Part shown: positions 43,901-55,210 of the stretch, piece after piece | How positions within the stretch are numbered: position 1 is the first letter of the stretch | How the letters are laid out: every line of letters begins with the position of its first letter | NCBI GenBank assembly: GCA_029339195.1 | Contig: JAPTJF010000044.1 | Location: forward strand, 166,327 to 230,326 | Reading direction: 5' to 3' | Source of the DNA: Micractinium sp. NFX-FRZ | Lineage: Eukaryota; Chlorophyta; Trebouxiophyceae; Chlorellales; Chlorellaceae | Length of the DNA stretch: 64,000 bases | Position numbers and translations under genes: made by a program | Notes under the pieces: generated by a model | Database searches by the model: none | What the model was told of the DNA's origin: nothing | Seen by the model: only the letters and a program-made list of their open reading frames with translations

Positions 43901-44794
43901 GGCGGTGAGCCGCACACAGCGGGCGCACTGCCGCAGCCGCAGTGGCAGAAGGTCACGGAGCAGGGAGGGGAGGGGCCATGCATTGTTGGGTCCACGCATT
44001 CCCACCACCACCACCACCACCATGCCCCGTGCCACCCGCCCTCCCCCAACTCACTGTACAAGCAGCAGCACGTCTCGGTGGCGGACGTAAAATGACTTGG
44101 CGGTTTGGCAGAGCAGGAATGGCCAAAAGCTCAGCAGCGCGCACCCCACGGCACCGGCCAGCATGTCGGGGCGGTGCAGCGGGACCAGGGAGGGCAGCAG
44201 GGAGAGGTACACGCATGCCCCCACGCTGGTGCCAAACTTGTCGCTGCTGATCTGTTTTTCGGCAAAGTGCCTGCACATGCGAACGGGGGGACGGGAGGTG
44301 GGCGGTGGGGCACGGCGGGGCGGCCGGCAAGGGACGAGTGCAGCGGGCGGCGGGAGGTGAGGTGGCACTGGAGCTGCGGTGTCTGGGCTCTGCTAGCCTT
44401 GGCAGGGTTTGGTAAGGACACGCAGCAGCTGGCAGGCAACAAGGGGGTGCACAGCAGGGGTGGGGAATGCGAGGGTGCCCCAAAATCACCGGCCGGCGCC
44501 ACCGTCCCGCCAACAAATGAGCTCTAGAGGACGCTCGTCCGCAGCAGCAAAGGCCGCCCCCTGCTGTGTGCTATGTCCGATGTGCTGGGCTCCCTAGTGG
44601 AGCCGGGGAGCGCCAGAAAGTAGAGGGGCAAAGGGCCGAGGGCGCCCTCAACACCACGGTGCAGGGGCCACACGCCCCCGCGCTCCCTTCCGTCTCCACC
44701 AAATAGGCCAAACTGCCCACCTATCGAAGCGCGCCTGCACCGAACTCGACACTCTCGGGCGCAGTGTTGTCCTCTCACGGTGGGCAGCGCTCAT
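40967..44794 (-). CDS. Multi-pass membrane protein of unknown family, tandem paralogue B
   Basis: Eight exons join in phase: 44794-44721, 44270-44055, 43735-43589, 43020-42896, 42769-42668, 42233-42139, 41767-41352 and 41246-40967, about 484 residues. Motifs match paralogue A in order: RHFAEKQISSDKFGTS, VRHRDVLLLVH, FHYSCGGQFARFVRL, FVLSSTVLWQSIDVLL, RMRFHHFLLFKPLIL, LELRLCQQTC, VQAFLLLTLSYILPCYIL and GLTWHALDTLVNLWV. Two introns present in A are absent here: the exons for SSDKFG to LLLVH and for FHYSCGG to IDVLL are continuous. An extra Ala-rich hydrophobic region (exon 41767-41352) is unique to B. The donor equivalent to that of A after exon 4 is mutated to CT, so a donor 18 bases downstream is proposed. 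Function unknown. Confidence 0.78.
43421..43542 (-). repeat. Two decayed copies of the paralogue B exon 3 end
   Basis: About 43421-43460 and 43499-43542 repeat the true exon end at about 43589-43630 (cores ATGGACCGCCAGAGGACCG and GTGGACTGCCAGAGGACATC), which codes SSTVLWQSIDVLL. Another echo, of the exon start, lies upstream at about 43900-43960 (GCACACAGCGGGCGCACTG). Confidence 0.75.
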
Positions 44795-45582
44795 ATTTCG
44801 TTTTCAAACCATGCATAAACGTCCGCCCTGCTGGCCTGTTTAACATAAGGGACTATTCAATGGGATACGCCGCCCCACTTAAGGTCGTCCTCACGGCTGC
44901 AGTCCCTGCCTTGCTGGCTGGCGTCAGTGCCAGCCACCCGCCGGCGGTGGCGCACACCACTTGCCAGCCACTTAGAAGGTGCTGCCCTAGGACGACAATA
45001 AAACGTGGTGCTGCCCTCTTGTCTCCCACACGACTTATTTCCCTAAGCCCTCCCGTTGCATTCCATGTGCATGGCTTGCTTGCTTTACTGCAAGCCGCCC
45101 TGTTGCTCTGCCAAAGAGCATCCCAACTGCTGGGCACATAGTGCGGGTGCAAACTACGTGGCCTGGCCCCTGCATCTGCTCCACCTGATGTTACATTGCT
45201 TGATATTCAAGACAGTTTACAAGCGAGCTACGTGGGTTTGCCAAAGACAGGCAGGTGACGGCACGGCGACATGTGCGCTGTGCGGCGGTGGCTGTGCTGA
45301 GCGGGCTAGTAAACGCACGCCGCCTAGGACGGCTCATCTCCGCCCCTGCCTGTCTGCACATCGCTCTGCCCCTCTATCCCACACGGCAAGCCCGCTTGCA
45401 GTTGCGGGTGCCACTTCTTGGGCGTGCCCAAGTTGAGCGGCTCAGCTGGTGCTTGGTGGACTCTCCCAGTGTCTGTTACCGCCCGGAAGACCAGCTCCGT
45501 CGCCCTCGCCACCCGGTCTCCCGAGCGGCCCCACCGCTTTTGGCCTTGCAGCTGACCGTGGGCGGCGATCGCAGTCAGCGAC
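44795..45582. other. Divergent intergenic region, paralogue B (-) and STIMATE-like (+)
   Basis: 788 bases with no convincing exon. It is less GC-rich than the flanking genes around 44795-45240 and probably contains both promoters. Confidence 0.45.
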
Positions 45583-48039
45583 ATGGGCGAGGCGGGGGCT
45601 CCTGGTCAATGCCGCCTGCTGGCGGGCCCCGTGGCACTGTCCGCCCAGCTGCTGCTGGCGGCGCTGGCGCTGGCGAGCCTGGCGTACAAGCGGTGGGTGC
45701 CCGCTGCACGCTCCCTCCCATGCAAAACGTTGCACTACTGGGCGGAGTGGGCGGGATGTGCACTGGCAGTGTGCATTCCCAGACAGGCCTGCCGCCGGCA
45801 ACACCCACACATGCCGCAACCGCTGTCGCCCCCGCAGGCACGTCGAGCGTCCGCAGCGCCCGGTCAACATTTGGGCGCTGGATGTCTCCAAGCAAGCCGT
45901 CTCGATGCTGGCGGCCCACGTCTGCGGTGAGGTCATGTGGCAGCTGGGTGCAGCTGGCTGCGCTGCAGCACCCTCTTCGTGCAGCACCCGCATGGCGCCT
46001 GCTGTGCGTCCACTCCCCTGCCCCTGCCCTCCCTCTGCCACGCTCCCCCCTGCATGGCAGGCATGCTCATCGCGGTGATCGCGCACAACAGCGTGGCTGC
46101 TGAAGACACCAGCGAGTGCTCCTGGTACTTTGTGGCCTTCACCTTTGGTGGGTGCTGCTGCTGCTGCTGCTGCTGCTGCTGCGCATATGGGGTTTCGGTG
46201 GGTGCTGCTGCTGCTGCTGCTGCGCAAGTGGGCTTCTTGGCTGCTCCTGCTGCTGCACCCATGGGGTTTGGTGGGTGCTGCTGCTGTGCATATGGGTTTG
46301 TTGGCTGCTGCTTATGCTGCTTCTGCACACATGGGCATGGCGGGTGCTGCTGCTGGGCTCTGCCAGGGCTGTGGCTGTGGGGCTGGGGTTGTGGCCTTCA
46401 CATTTTGTCGGTGCTGCCGCTGCTCTGCGTGGAAGTGTTGTTCCATTCAAGAAAATCAAAGCAGGATACATTGATTAAGCAACTGGGTTGTGGGGGCTTG
46501 TGTCGTGGCAGATGTGGGGCTGGTGGGTGCTGCTCCTGGGCAGTGCAGCCGCTGCACTCGTGAGGGTGTAGGGTGCTGCTGTTGCAGCACTTGTTTCTGC
46601 TGGGTGCTGCAGTCTTTGGAGCTCCGGGTGATCTCTGCCTCTGTGAGCAGCCGGCCAGGCCTTAGCAACTTTCATCACTTGTGCAGCCCTGCCCGCTACC
46701 TGCCTGCCTACCCTTGCGCTTGCCTCGGGCCTTGCCCCGCACCTGCCCCCACACCTGCAGACACCACCATCGGCCTGGTGCTGACATTAGGGCTGCACAA
46801 GGCTGCGCTGCGGGGAGCACGCTGGTGGGGCAAGCGCGCAGCGCGGCGGCGGGGGGAGGTGGCGCAGGCGCTCGCGCCGGCTGGGGAAGAGGAGGAGGGC
46901 GGCTCCGAGGGCGGCGGGGGCATGTATGCAGCCCCCAGCGCCGCCAGCGCCCCGTGGCACACAGTGCTGCATGAGTGCGGGAACTATGGTGAGCCCGGGC
47001 AGGTGGTGTGGCAGGGCAGGTGTCGTCAGGCCACGTGGCTGTTACGGGTCGCCCGCCTGCCCGCCTGCTTGTGTGGCCTGGTTTTGCTTGGCATCCTGTG
47101 CCCCTGCCCAGCCTGGTCAGCCAAGATCAAGTCCAGGCTTTCACCAACTGACCCTCTGCTACCAGCGCTGCTGCCCGGCTCCCCCGGCTGCAGGCGAGCC
47201 TCCCTCGTACCGCCGCTGGGGCATCCAGCTGGGGGAGTGGGTGGGCTGCGTGGTGCTGGCGCGCGTGCTCTGCGGCACCCTTGTGGTCCTGCTCGGGTCG
47301 CTGCTGGTGCACGTGGCGCAGGCAAGCTGGGCGCCTGCCCATGCCTGGCGGCTGGCGCTGAGTTGGCCTGCATGCGGACGCCTGGCAGGGGTGTGACTGG
47401 TGGCGGGGCCAGTGCTGGCACCAGCTGCCCCCCGAAGCGTCTATCCCAGCGGCGGTGCGTGCGCACACCTGGGCGTGGCCTGCACCCCACCCCACCCCTC
47501 ACCCATACCCCATTTGCGCTTGCCCCTGCTGCTGTGCAGGGCATTGACAGCCTGTTCACGGGGCACCCGACGGTGCTGCTCTTCTTTGTCATGATCTGCT
47601 GCCCCCTGCTGATGAACATCTGCCAGGTAGGGCACAGGGATAGAGCAGGGCGGGCGCAGCTCTGGTTTAGGGATGCCACGCTGGTGCCACAGGAGCGGGC
47701 GTGCAGTAGACAAGGGCAGCCCCGTGCTGGGGCCTGCGCGTGCAAGCATGATGTGCCAGCCCTCCAGCCGTGCCTGGGAAGTATGGCCGGCCTGGCGGGA
47801 CGCCTGGCTGAGTCGCTAGCCCGCCTCCGACAGCCTGCCCGCTCTCGTCACGGCCTGCTCGTTACATGCAGGTGCTGGTCCAGGACTTGGTGCTCAAGTG
47901 GCGCATTAAGTCCGGTGCTGGTGCCAGCTCAGCATCCAGCCTGGCGGGGAAGGAGGGGGTGGAGCTAGAAGCAGGGGTGGCGGAGCGGCAGGTGTCGCTG
48001 CTGCCACCGGGGCAGGACCGCAGCGCGGCACTGGTGTGA
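45583..48039 (+). CDS. STIMATE/TMEM110-like membrane protein
   Basis: Seven exons join in phase: 45583-45692, 45838-45926, 46061-46147, 46761-46988, 47194-47321, 47540-47626 and 47872-48039, about 298 residues, similar to animal STIMATE in length. Order of motifs: LLLAALALASLAYKR, RPVNIWALDVSKQAVSML, MLIAVIAHNS, ECSWYFVAFTFDTTIGLVLT, YGEPPSYRRWGIQLGEWVG, GTLVVLLGSLLVHVAQ and VLLFFVMICCPLLMNICQ. The family signature, a W-x2-D-x-SKQ segment followed by a Cys-x-WY-x4-F-x2-DT-x-G-L segment and a YG-x-P loop, is present. In animals STIMATE is an ER protein at ER-plasma-membrane contacts that promotes store-operated calcium entry; algal function is unknown. Intron 5 has a GC donor. The C-terminal tail is duplicated 3 kb downstream. 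Confidence 0.82.
46148..46428 (+). repeat. CTG-rich minisatellite with a second copy of the STIMATE-like exon 3 end
   Basis: Four or more units of GGGTGCTGCTGCTG joined by CATATGGGTTT-like spacers follow exon 46061-46147. At about 46389-46428 the exon end itself is repeated (GTGGCCTTCACATTTTGTC, then GGTGCTGCCGCTG). Confidence 0.75.
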
Positions 48040-48790
48040 TGCCCGCTGCAGACTGGCGTGGCACAGCACAGTGCAGTGTGCAGTCGCCCCAGGCTTGCTG
48101 GGCTGGCTACGGGCAACAGCAGCTGTGGTGGGTGCTGCAGTGACTGACGGCACCGGGGGCCTGTGCCCAGCTTGTACCATCATGGCATCACACATATCGC
48201 TACCCTCACGAACATCAAAGTCCCGTTATCCTTCCTGCGCTCTATGTATGCTTCTAGGGCTCTTCCATATACCTGCTGTATCATTATGTATGCTGTCCCT
48301 TCACCTTGAACGGCTGTGAACCGCCATGCCTAACTCCCTGGCACAGCATCGCAGCGCGGCAGAGTGGTGTGTCGTGCCGGGCGGTGCAGCAAGCGCGACT
48401 GGTGCGGTGTTCTCTGCTGTCATGCAGGCGCTCATGCAGGCAGTTGTCTTGCTGATGCAGGCAAGTGTGTGCACGCCATCGCTTGCTCTATAAGCGCGGT
48501 GCATTGCAAGTTTGTGAGTCTGCATCCAGCTGTTCGTGCTAAGGCCAGGGAGGGAGCCTGCGCTGGACTCGTATGGGTCTGACCAGTCTGAAGGTTGCAC
48601 AAAGCAAAATGACTTGTAGTTGCATGCAAGTAAAGAAATTCATGGTACGACACCGTGTGGGTTATGATACATGCCCTGCCACTTGCGGCAAAGCAAATCC
48701 TGGGGGGCTATGGCAGCCGCCTGCTATCCTGCGCCGCGACTAGCTAGCCCGTGACTCTCGCCGTGGCAGACCCAAAACCCCGCCGACCGC
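48040..48790. other. Convergent 3' flanks of the STIMATE-like (+) and unknown membrane-protein (-) genes
   Basis: No gene was seen. 48040-48355 is the 3' flank of the STIMATE-like gene, recognisable because it is duplicated at 51065-51345. No clear TGTAA signal was found. Confidence 0.45.
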
Positions 48791-50262
48791 TCAGACTGTC
48801 TCGCTGGGCACGCCGTGCTGCTGCAGGTACTGCTCCGGGTCTTCTTTCAGCAGCTTCTGCTTATCAACCACCTCCTGCCACTTCCGGTGAGCTTCGTTTT
48901 GCCGCACACGGTCGCCTGCAGGCGCGGCGCAACAGAGGAACAAGAGGCGGAGGTCGGTGACACATCGACAGAGGCCATGCTCCCTGTGCCACCGAGGTGA
49001 CTGTGCCGGGCAGACCGCATGCCGCAGAAGCCAGGGGCTAGCAGCCAGCACCTGTCGCAACCGGCAGGCCAGCCAGGCAGCCCAGACCAGCCAAGCTGCA
49101 TGAACAGTCCCGCACACCCGCTCCAGCAATCCCTCCGGCAAACACACCTGATTCCTCCGCACGTTCAAACTCGTACAGGGCCGACCGTTCCTCCCCCTCA
49201 AGCTGCTGCGCAGCCTTCCCGATTTGCTGGTTCCTCAAGGCCTCTGCATCAGGCTTATACTCCTGTGCGCGCTCCCGGAGAACCTCCAAGTGCGGCTTTT
49301 CCGGGAAGAGGCGGGCATGCAGCTCTAGGACGGCGGCCCCAAGCACCATGCACGACACGTAATACACCCAGGTCACGGCATACACGCCGTGAAAGGGGCA
49401 TTTGTCCTCGTGGCCAGGACACCTGCAAGCAAAGCAGCCGTGAAGCAGCATTCCTTGAGTGCCCACGGCCCGCGCACGCAGGCGGCAACAGCAAGCGGTG
49501 GAGCATCAGCGGCAGCTGGCAGCAAGTGGGGGCACTGACTCGCGGGCCATCCAGACGAAGCCGGTGATGCCTCCCCCAGCAAACGCGGTCGTCATTGAGA
49601 TGAGGCCGAATCCGCACAGTGCTGCTTTCAAGGCCTCGGCGCTGTTGTCGCTCAGGGCACGCCGCCGCCGCCGCCACCACAGGTGCACGCTGGCCGTCGC
49701 AGCGCCGATGCACACACAAACGCCTGCGGCGATGGTGCGCCGGAAAGCAAAGTACAACAGGCTGCTGCAAAGGAAGAAGGCGACCCTCCAGTCAAGCAGC
49801 CTCCACGCCTGTTGCAGGTCGCCCTCCGAGATGGGCTGCTGCTCAGCAGCGGCGTCGGCGGGGGCGCTGTCGGTGCCGCTGTCGGCGGTGGCGGCTGGGC
49901 TGCCGGGTGCACTGCCTGGCGGCTTTGGTGGTACGGTCACATCCTGGCCGAGTTCTGAAATCTGAATGCCGTCCTCTGCAGCACAGCCATGTGAGCAAGT
50001 GAGTGGTGGGCCTGCGTGGGCGGCATGCGCATCCAGGGGCGGCATGCGCATCCAGGGCACGGCAGCTGGCTTTGTCTGGGCTGGCACGTGCAGAGCTCTG
50101 CAGAGCTGTAGGCAGCTCCTCGCAATGCCCTGTGCACGCTGGCTGTGGCACTGTGCAACACCTGCACTTGCGCTAGCCCTCACCCCCGCCAGCAGGCAAG
50201 TGCGAATCAGAGTCCCGGCGCGGGAGCGTCTGGTAGGCGTGCGCCTGCACGCCCTGGGCCAT
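48791..50262 (-). CDS. Unrecognised membrane protein with CPGHEDKCPFHG motif
   Basis: Four exons join in phase: 50262-50184, 49975-49540, 49422-49148 and 48915-48791, about 304 residues. The first ATG gives MAQGVQAHAYQTLPRRDSDS. After an acidic/Ala-Pro stretch come hydrophobic segments VAFFLCSSLLYFAFRRTIAA, GVCVCIGAATASVHLWW and LCGFGLISMTTAFAGGGITG. Then come a Cys/His-rich loop (CPGHEDKCPFHG), another membrane segment (VTWVYYVSCMVLGAAVL), and a charged, probably coiled-coil C-terminus ending HGVPSETV. The loop could bind a metal, but no known finger pattern fits. Family not recognised; an organelle membrane protein is possible. Confidence 0.75.
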
Positions 50263-51945
50263 GTTGGCGGCGCGCTACCGCCAGAATGAGCCGCAGGGGC
50301 GAGATTTGGGTTAGGGCTTGACAACCGCGTTGCCGCTTGGCTCGTCCAGGAGGGCCAGCAGCCTTCCCTGTGGCTCTAAGTAGTGGATAAGTCCGCCATG
50401 TGAAGCGCCCAATCCATGGGCAGCAAGCAGTAGCAAGCATGTGACGCTAGTGACCAGGACCAGCGGCGCATAGCGTGCATGGCGTGCGGCGGCACCGCCA
50501 GTTCAAAATGCATCTCGTCCCCCTGAAGGCACCCGATTTCTCAAGCCGAGCGCCACCCAGCTCGTGCGCAGTGAACCTTGGTGATGAGAGATCAGCACTG
50601 CAAAGTCGGATGTGGATGCAGGCAGGGGCGGGTGGGTGCCTTGATGTGCCAGCCTGCCAGCGCCTGCATTACGTGCACCCGGTCCACACCAAGAGGCTTA
50701 GCTTGCAGGCTGGTCCAAGGAGGTTGAAGAACGGATATCTGGTTGGCTTCCCAATGCCACCGCCCCATCTCTCGCATGTGCGTGCGGCGCATTCCTTGCA
50801 ACAGCCCTGCTACAGGTGCGCACCGGCACGTCTGCAGGCACCCATCCTCTGCCTTCCTACATGCCAAAGCAGTGCACCATGCCACGTGAGCAGCAGGCGC
50901 AGGCGCTGGCGCCGTCAGGGCGCAGGCCAGTGCTGGCCCCAGCTCAGCATGAAGCGCCAGCCTGGCGGGGAAGGAGGGGGTGGAGCTGGAAGCGGCGGTG
51001 GCAGGGGCGGCACGTGTCGCTGCTGCCAGCGGTGCAGGACCACAGCGCGGCACTGGTATGATGCCCGCAGCAGACTGACAGCCCGTGCAGTGGGCCGTCA
51101 CCCCAGGCTTGCTGGGCTGACTGCGCACGACAGAAGCTGTGGAGGACAACCAACCGGGTCACGGGCAGATTGTGCCATCTGAGCGCCGCAATCTCGGTAC
51201 CGTTGCGTCATCAAACTTCCGTTGCCCTCCCTGTGCGTTACGTACACTTCTGGGGCTCCGCCGACTACCTGGTCGGACATTGTGTATGCTATCCCCACAC
51301 CTAGGGAGGCTGTAAACCGCCACCTTTGACTCCCTGGCACACCGCTCAGTGCCGGGCGCCCGCGTGGGAGCTGGTCGGAAGTGCCTGCTACGCATGGTCC
51401 CGCCGTAGTTGAGGCGTGAGTTCCTGCGCTGCCAGCCGCTCGGGCGCCCCCTCGGCCCTGAGTGCGGCACGGGAAACATGCAGGATAGGCAGCGGGGCCA
51501 AGATTCCACCCTTGACAGCAGCGGTCTGGCAGGGGGCAGAGGCGGGCAGAGGCGGCAGGCTCCACCGCCCACAGTACCACTCGGGCCTCTTTCGTCTTCC
51601 CGCCCATCCACCCGGACCTCTGGGAGCTGAGCAAAGGCATCAAGAAGACAATGGGCGGCCCTGGCACGCCTCGGGGCCACTGCACCCGAGTACTATTTGG
51701 CAAAGGTCCCTCGGGGCCACAGGATGCCACGCAGCCAGCGTGGGAAGAAGGGGCAGTTCTGACACTAGCCGGAGTTGCGGCCTGCTTCATCCCTACCTGT
51801 CCCTAGATTCTCCATTCGCTTCCTACTCTCGCGCTGTGGTCGCCCACCCCTCCCCTGACCGGGGGCTCCGGAGCCACCCCACCCCCGCTGACAGCGGCGC
51901 TAACAAGCTTTAATCCAACTGCCTTCTGCGAGTGCGACATACATC
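50263..51945. other. Divergent intergenic region with a displaced STIMATE 3'-end copy
   Basis: Apart from the duplicated STIMATE-like 3' end, no coding exon with conserved motifs was seen. The left edge should hold the promoter of the minus-strand membrane-protein gene, the right edge that of the small + gene starting at 51946. Confidence 0.45.
50927..51345 (+). pseudogene. Displaced copy of the STIMATE-like gene 3' end and 3' flank
   Basis: This segment aligns with about 47918-48355. Shared blocks include CCTGGCGGGGAAGGAGGGGG, GGTGTCGCTG/CGTGTCGCTG, GACCACAGCGCGGCACTGGT, CCCCAGGCTTGCTGGGCTG and CTCCCTGGCACA. It covers the C-terminal codons (VSLLPAVQDHSAALV here, VSLLPPGQDRSAALV in the gene), the stop and about 300 bases of 3' flank. 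Small indels break the frame relative to the gene, and the other six exons are absent. It is therefore a truncated, non-coding duplicate rather than a second gene. The flank differs at TGTAAACCGCC here versus TGTGAACCGCC in the gene. Confidence 0.8.
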
Positions 51946-53048
51946 ATGCAGGCCAAGCGCAAGCGCGCCCCGGGGCAGGCCTCCCCTACAGTACCACCTG
52001 CGCCGTTGCCTTCACCCGCGGAGCTGGAGGGCGAGGAGCGGGCCGCTGCAGGTGAGGCTCATTCAAGGCGCGGGAGCCCACGGCTGTCGTAGCTGCAGGC
52101 AGGGGCGCAAGCCGCCCAAGCTAGTGCAGGCACCCGCCCAGGTGGTAGTCCCGCCGCTCACCACAGGCGCGGCACCTTCCCTCAAGCCGACCTGCCTGCC
52201 CCCTGCAGCCCTGGTGGCGCTCGACACAGCAGGCTGCTCCCATCTCAGCGGGCCGCCGGTGTGCACGCCGCGCTACGAGGCGGAGATGCACCCCGCGTTT
52301 GGCTGCTCGGGCCGCGCGCGCCGCGGGCCGCCGCCGCCAGGCAGCGGGACTGCTGCACTCCCGCTGCCGCCACACCTGCAGGAGCTCTCCAGCCAGCTGG
52401 ATTGCCTGCCGCAAGCAGGTGTGACCGCAGCAGCACCCGGCTGGGAGCAGCCAGCCTTCTTGCAGCATGGCTCCCATGTGTGTGCTGGCACCGTGGCATG
52501 CCGGCGCTCGCTGCGGGAAGCTGGCACATCATCCTCCCAGCGGCGGCGGGTGCATCCTGGCGCCTGCAAGCCAGGCACACCAGCCAACTCACCGCGCCTT
52601 CCCGTTCCCTCCCGCTGCTGCAGACATCCTGCCGCTGCCTGCTGGGGAGGGCTATCTTGTGGTCCACCGGCGCAGCAACCAAGAGGTGGCGCAGGCTGGG
52701 CAGCCGGAGCAGCCGGCGACGCCTCGGCAGCAGGGGCACGAGCGCGAGGCGGCGGCAGCGGGATGGACGGCGCAGCAGGAGCAGCAGTACCAGCGCACCG
52801 TGCGCCTCATTCGGCTGGTGCTCCGCCTGCGCACGCTGCAGCAGCACTCGTGGCAGCAGGCCCGGGGAGATGACGCGCCACCATGGAAGCGGCCATGCTG
52901 CCACGTCAGCCCGCCAGGTCAGACTGCCCCCCTGGCTGCCGTCGCCCGCTGCTTGCTGCCGCCTCCGCTGCGCTTGCCTGCCTGCACAATGCGTCGCATT
53001 GCTTCACGGCGCCACCATGGTGCACAGCAGCGCCATCCGTCAAGGTGA
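51946..53048 (+). CDS. Small protein of unknown family (DILPLPAGEGYLV domain)
   Basis: Exons 51946-52051, 52209-52418 and 52624-53048 join in phase, about 246 residues. The start MQAKRKRAPGQ is basic, followed by Pro-rich sequence. Exon 2 codes HLSGPPVCTPRYEAEMHPAF and HLQELSSQLDCLPQA. Exon 3 codes DILPLPAGEGYLVVHRRSN, a Gln/Glu-rich linker, then GWTAQQEQQYQRTVRLIRLV, a predicted helix. Both last motifs recur in the minus-strand gene at the right edge of the window, so they mark a shared domain. I do not recognise it. The last 40 codons after HVSPPGQ are less protein-like, and a donor at the CGCCAG/GTCAGA site could instead lead to another exon. Confidence 0.6.
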
Positions 53049-55210
53049 CCTTGGTCTTGGCTCCGCCACCACCAGGCCATCAAGCCAAAATTGGCTGCCC
53101 TGCCAGCTTGCCACACTCTCTGATCCCCCGCCCCCGCCTCCCACCCTTCGCCCCTCCTGCAGATTGGTGCCAAGGCAGCGCCCCATAGGGGGGGCTACCC
53201 CTCTTGGGGATCAGCACAGTTGCCGGTCCCGCTGGCCCAGATCTGGCACCTCAGCGCAGCTCGGCCGAGTTGTCTGCCCTTCAAGCCCTGGTGCCGTACT
53301 AGAGCAGTGCACGCGTCCCGGCCTTGCCGGTCCCGCCCCCACCACGCAAACTGAGCCTTAGCCACCAAAGTCTCACACCGCATGCCTGCACGAGCAGCCG
53401 GCGCGTCAGCCGGTGCCCGTCCCACACTGTGCCTCGTCACCACACCCCATGCCGGCCACGCCTCCACCGACCTGCACAGCTCTCACGCAGTCCATGTCCC
53501 TCCACGGGGTGCCCCTTCCTCTCCCAGATACGTACTTCCAGTCGTAACTCCCTCACACTACGCTCATATACCACCCTGCCTACACGCCGTGCGCACTTCC
53601 CGCCTGTATACTAGCCACCCACCCATCTGCTGAACAACACGCCGTGCTCCCGCCTCTCCGGCGTCTCTTCAATCCCTACCTTTTCCTTTCCTCTTCCAAG
53701 CTGGGCACCACACCCGCCTGTCTCAACTCCCCTTCAGTTCCCTTCCCTCAGAGCCCCTTTTGCACTTTTCTGCGCCTCTGACGTCTCCGATCTTCATGAG
53801 TGTGCCTTGCCTGGCCGCCTGGGCGCCACCTGTCCACACACCCCGACCCCCTCCGGCCTCGTCCACTGCACTGCCCCCAGCCCCCCCCCCCCCAAGAAAA
53901 CGCATGCAGGCCTCAGTAGCACCCCTTGCATTACGTATCTCTCCCGCCGTGCGGTGTGCGCGTGGTGTGCACCATTCTGCCACTGCGCCGCACGACGTGC
54001 CCGCCTTGCCACTCGTACCCTGCCAATGAGGCCCCTTTGCCTCTCCCTATTTCTGTCTGCAACTGGAGGTGCCTCTGCGCCCCACGGGCGCAGTGCCAGC
54101 GCTGGCAGCCGCACAGCTTGCTTACCCATTATCCCACATGCCTCTTCCACCTGCCGCTCATGCGCTCCAAGCGCGCTTCAAACCTTCTACCATGCCTGCC
54201 TCTTCATCCCTCCCCCCAAGACCGCTGTGCTTGCTGTGCCCACAGCAGCTGCGCAGCCCCCCGCGTCCTACGCTTCCTGCTTGCTGCTTGCAAACCACCC
54301 AGCTGCACCAGACCTCATCCTAAGCCTTGCCGAGAACCCCCCAAGCCCCTGCTCGCCGCTCTCCGCTCCTCACTGCTACTACCCAGTACCGCATACACAA
54401 GGGCCCTGCCCCGCGCATGTGTCGACACCGCGCCGCTCGGCCCTGAGCAGACTGCTGCATTGCGTCATGCCCGGCCCCGGATCCGGCACATGGCTCCTTG
54501 CACAAATGCACCCATGCACACGCTTTTGTCCCCGCCTCCCCCGCTCTTTACCCTCGATGGCTGCCCCACCCACCGCTGCCAGCGGCTGCTTGCTGGCGCC
54601 ACAGCACGCTCTCAACCTGCTGCGCGCCGCAGCGGGCAGCCCCGTGCTGTAGGCGGCAAGAAACGCATTCATTGCAGGCACAACTGTGTGGTAGCCCGAC
54701 TCACAGGCATGCAGGCCGTGCGATCTACCCACCCATCAGCACCTCTCAGGCCTGTGCCCGTGGCCCGCACCCAAGCACCTTTTGTGCTGAGCCCGGCACA
54801 AACCCCCCGCCCCCGTTCTGATGCTTTACGACCCCCTGTACTCGTCCCTTTCTTGTATAAAGGTCTCACTTGTAACTGTGGTGTGCGCTACAGTTGGAGA
54901 TGGGGAGGAGAGGGGGCGGTGGTTGTGGCGGCAGCGGTGCTCGGTGGGCACGCGCCCGACCCTGCCGTGCACGAAGTGGCGGCGCTGCAGGAGGTTTCAG
55001 GATGTCAGGGAGCGCCCCTGCCGCTTACTTTGTGGACTTGCCGCGCACTGAGGCTCGCTGTTCGATCATTCTCTGCACGCCTTTTGCCACCCCCCCAGCA
55101 AGCGCCCATTTGCCACCCGCATACTCCACACACCCTCGACCGCGTCGCTCGCCCGGCCTGCTCGCCACTTCAGGGCCGTTTTGTTAGCTCGATCACTACG
55201 CCCCAGCGCT
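53049..55210. other. Long C/T-rich 3' flank, then EGY promoter side
   Basis: From about 53300 to 54860 the + strand is strikingly poor in G and rich in C. Long open frames here reflect composition, not coding: they have no domains or codon-like pattern. The stretch fits a long 3' UTR of the small unknown gene. The last 320 bases lie before the EGY start codon. Confidence 0.5.
54871..54875 (+). promoter_or_regulatory. Putative TGTAA polyadenylation signal
   Basis: TGTAA ends the long C/T-rich stretch, and composition changes to G-rich immediately after. This supports a transcript end near 54890. Confidence 0.5.

Noticed and set aside
46116..46563. Leucine- or cysteine-rich frames over the CTG array
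   Set aside because: They are translations of a minisatellite within an intron of the STIMATE-like gene.
50816..51061. ORF over the displaced STIMATE 3' end
   Set aside because: Only the final 15 codons resemble the parent in this frame; upstream the frame is shifted and the other exons are missing.
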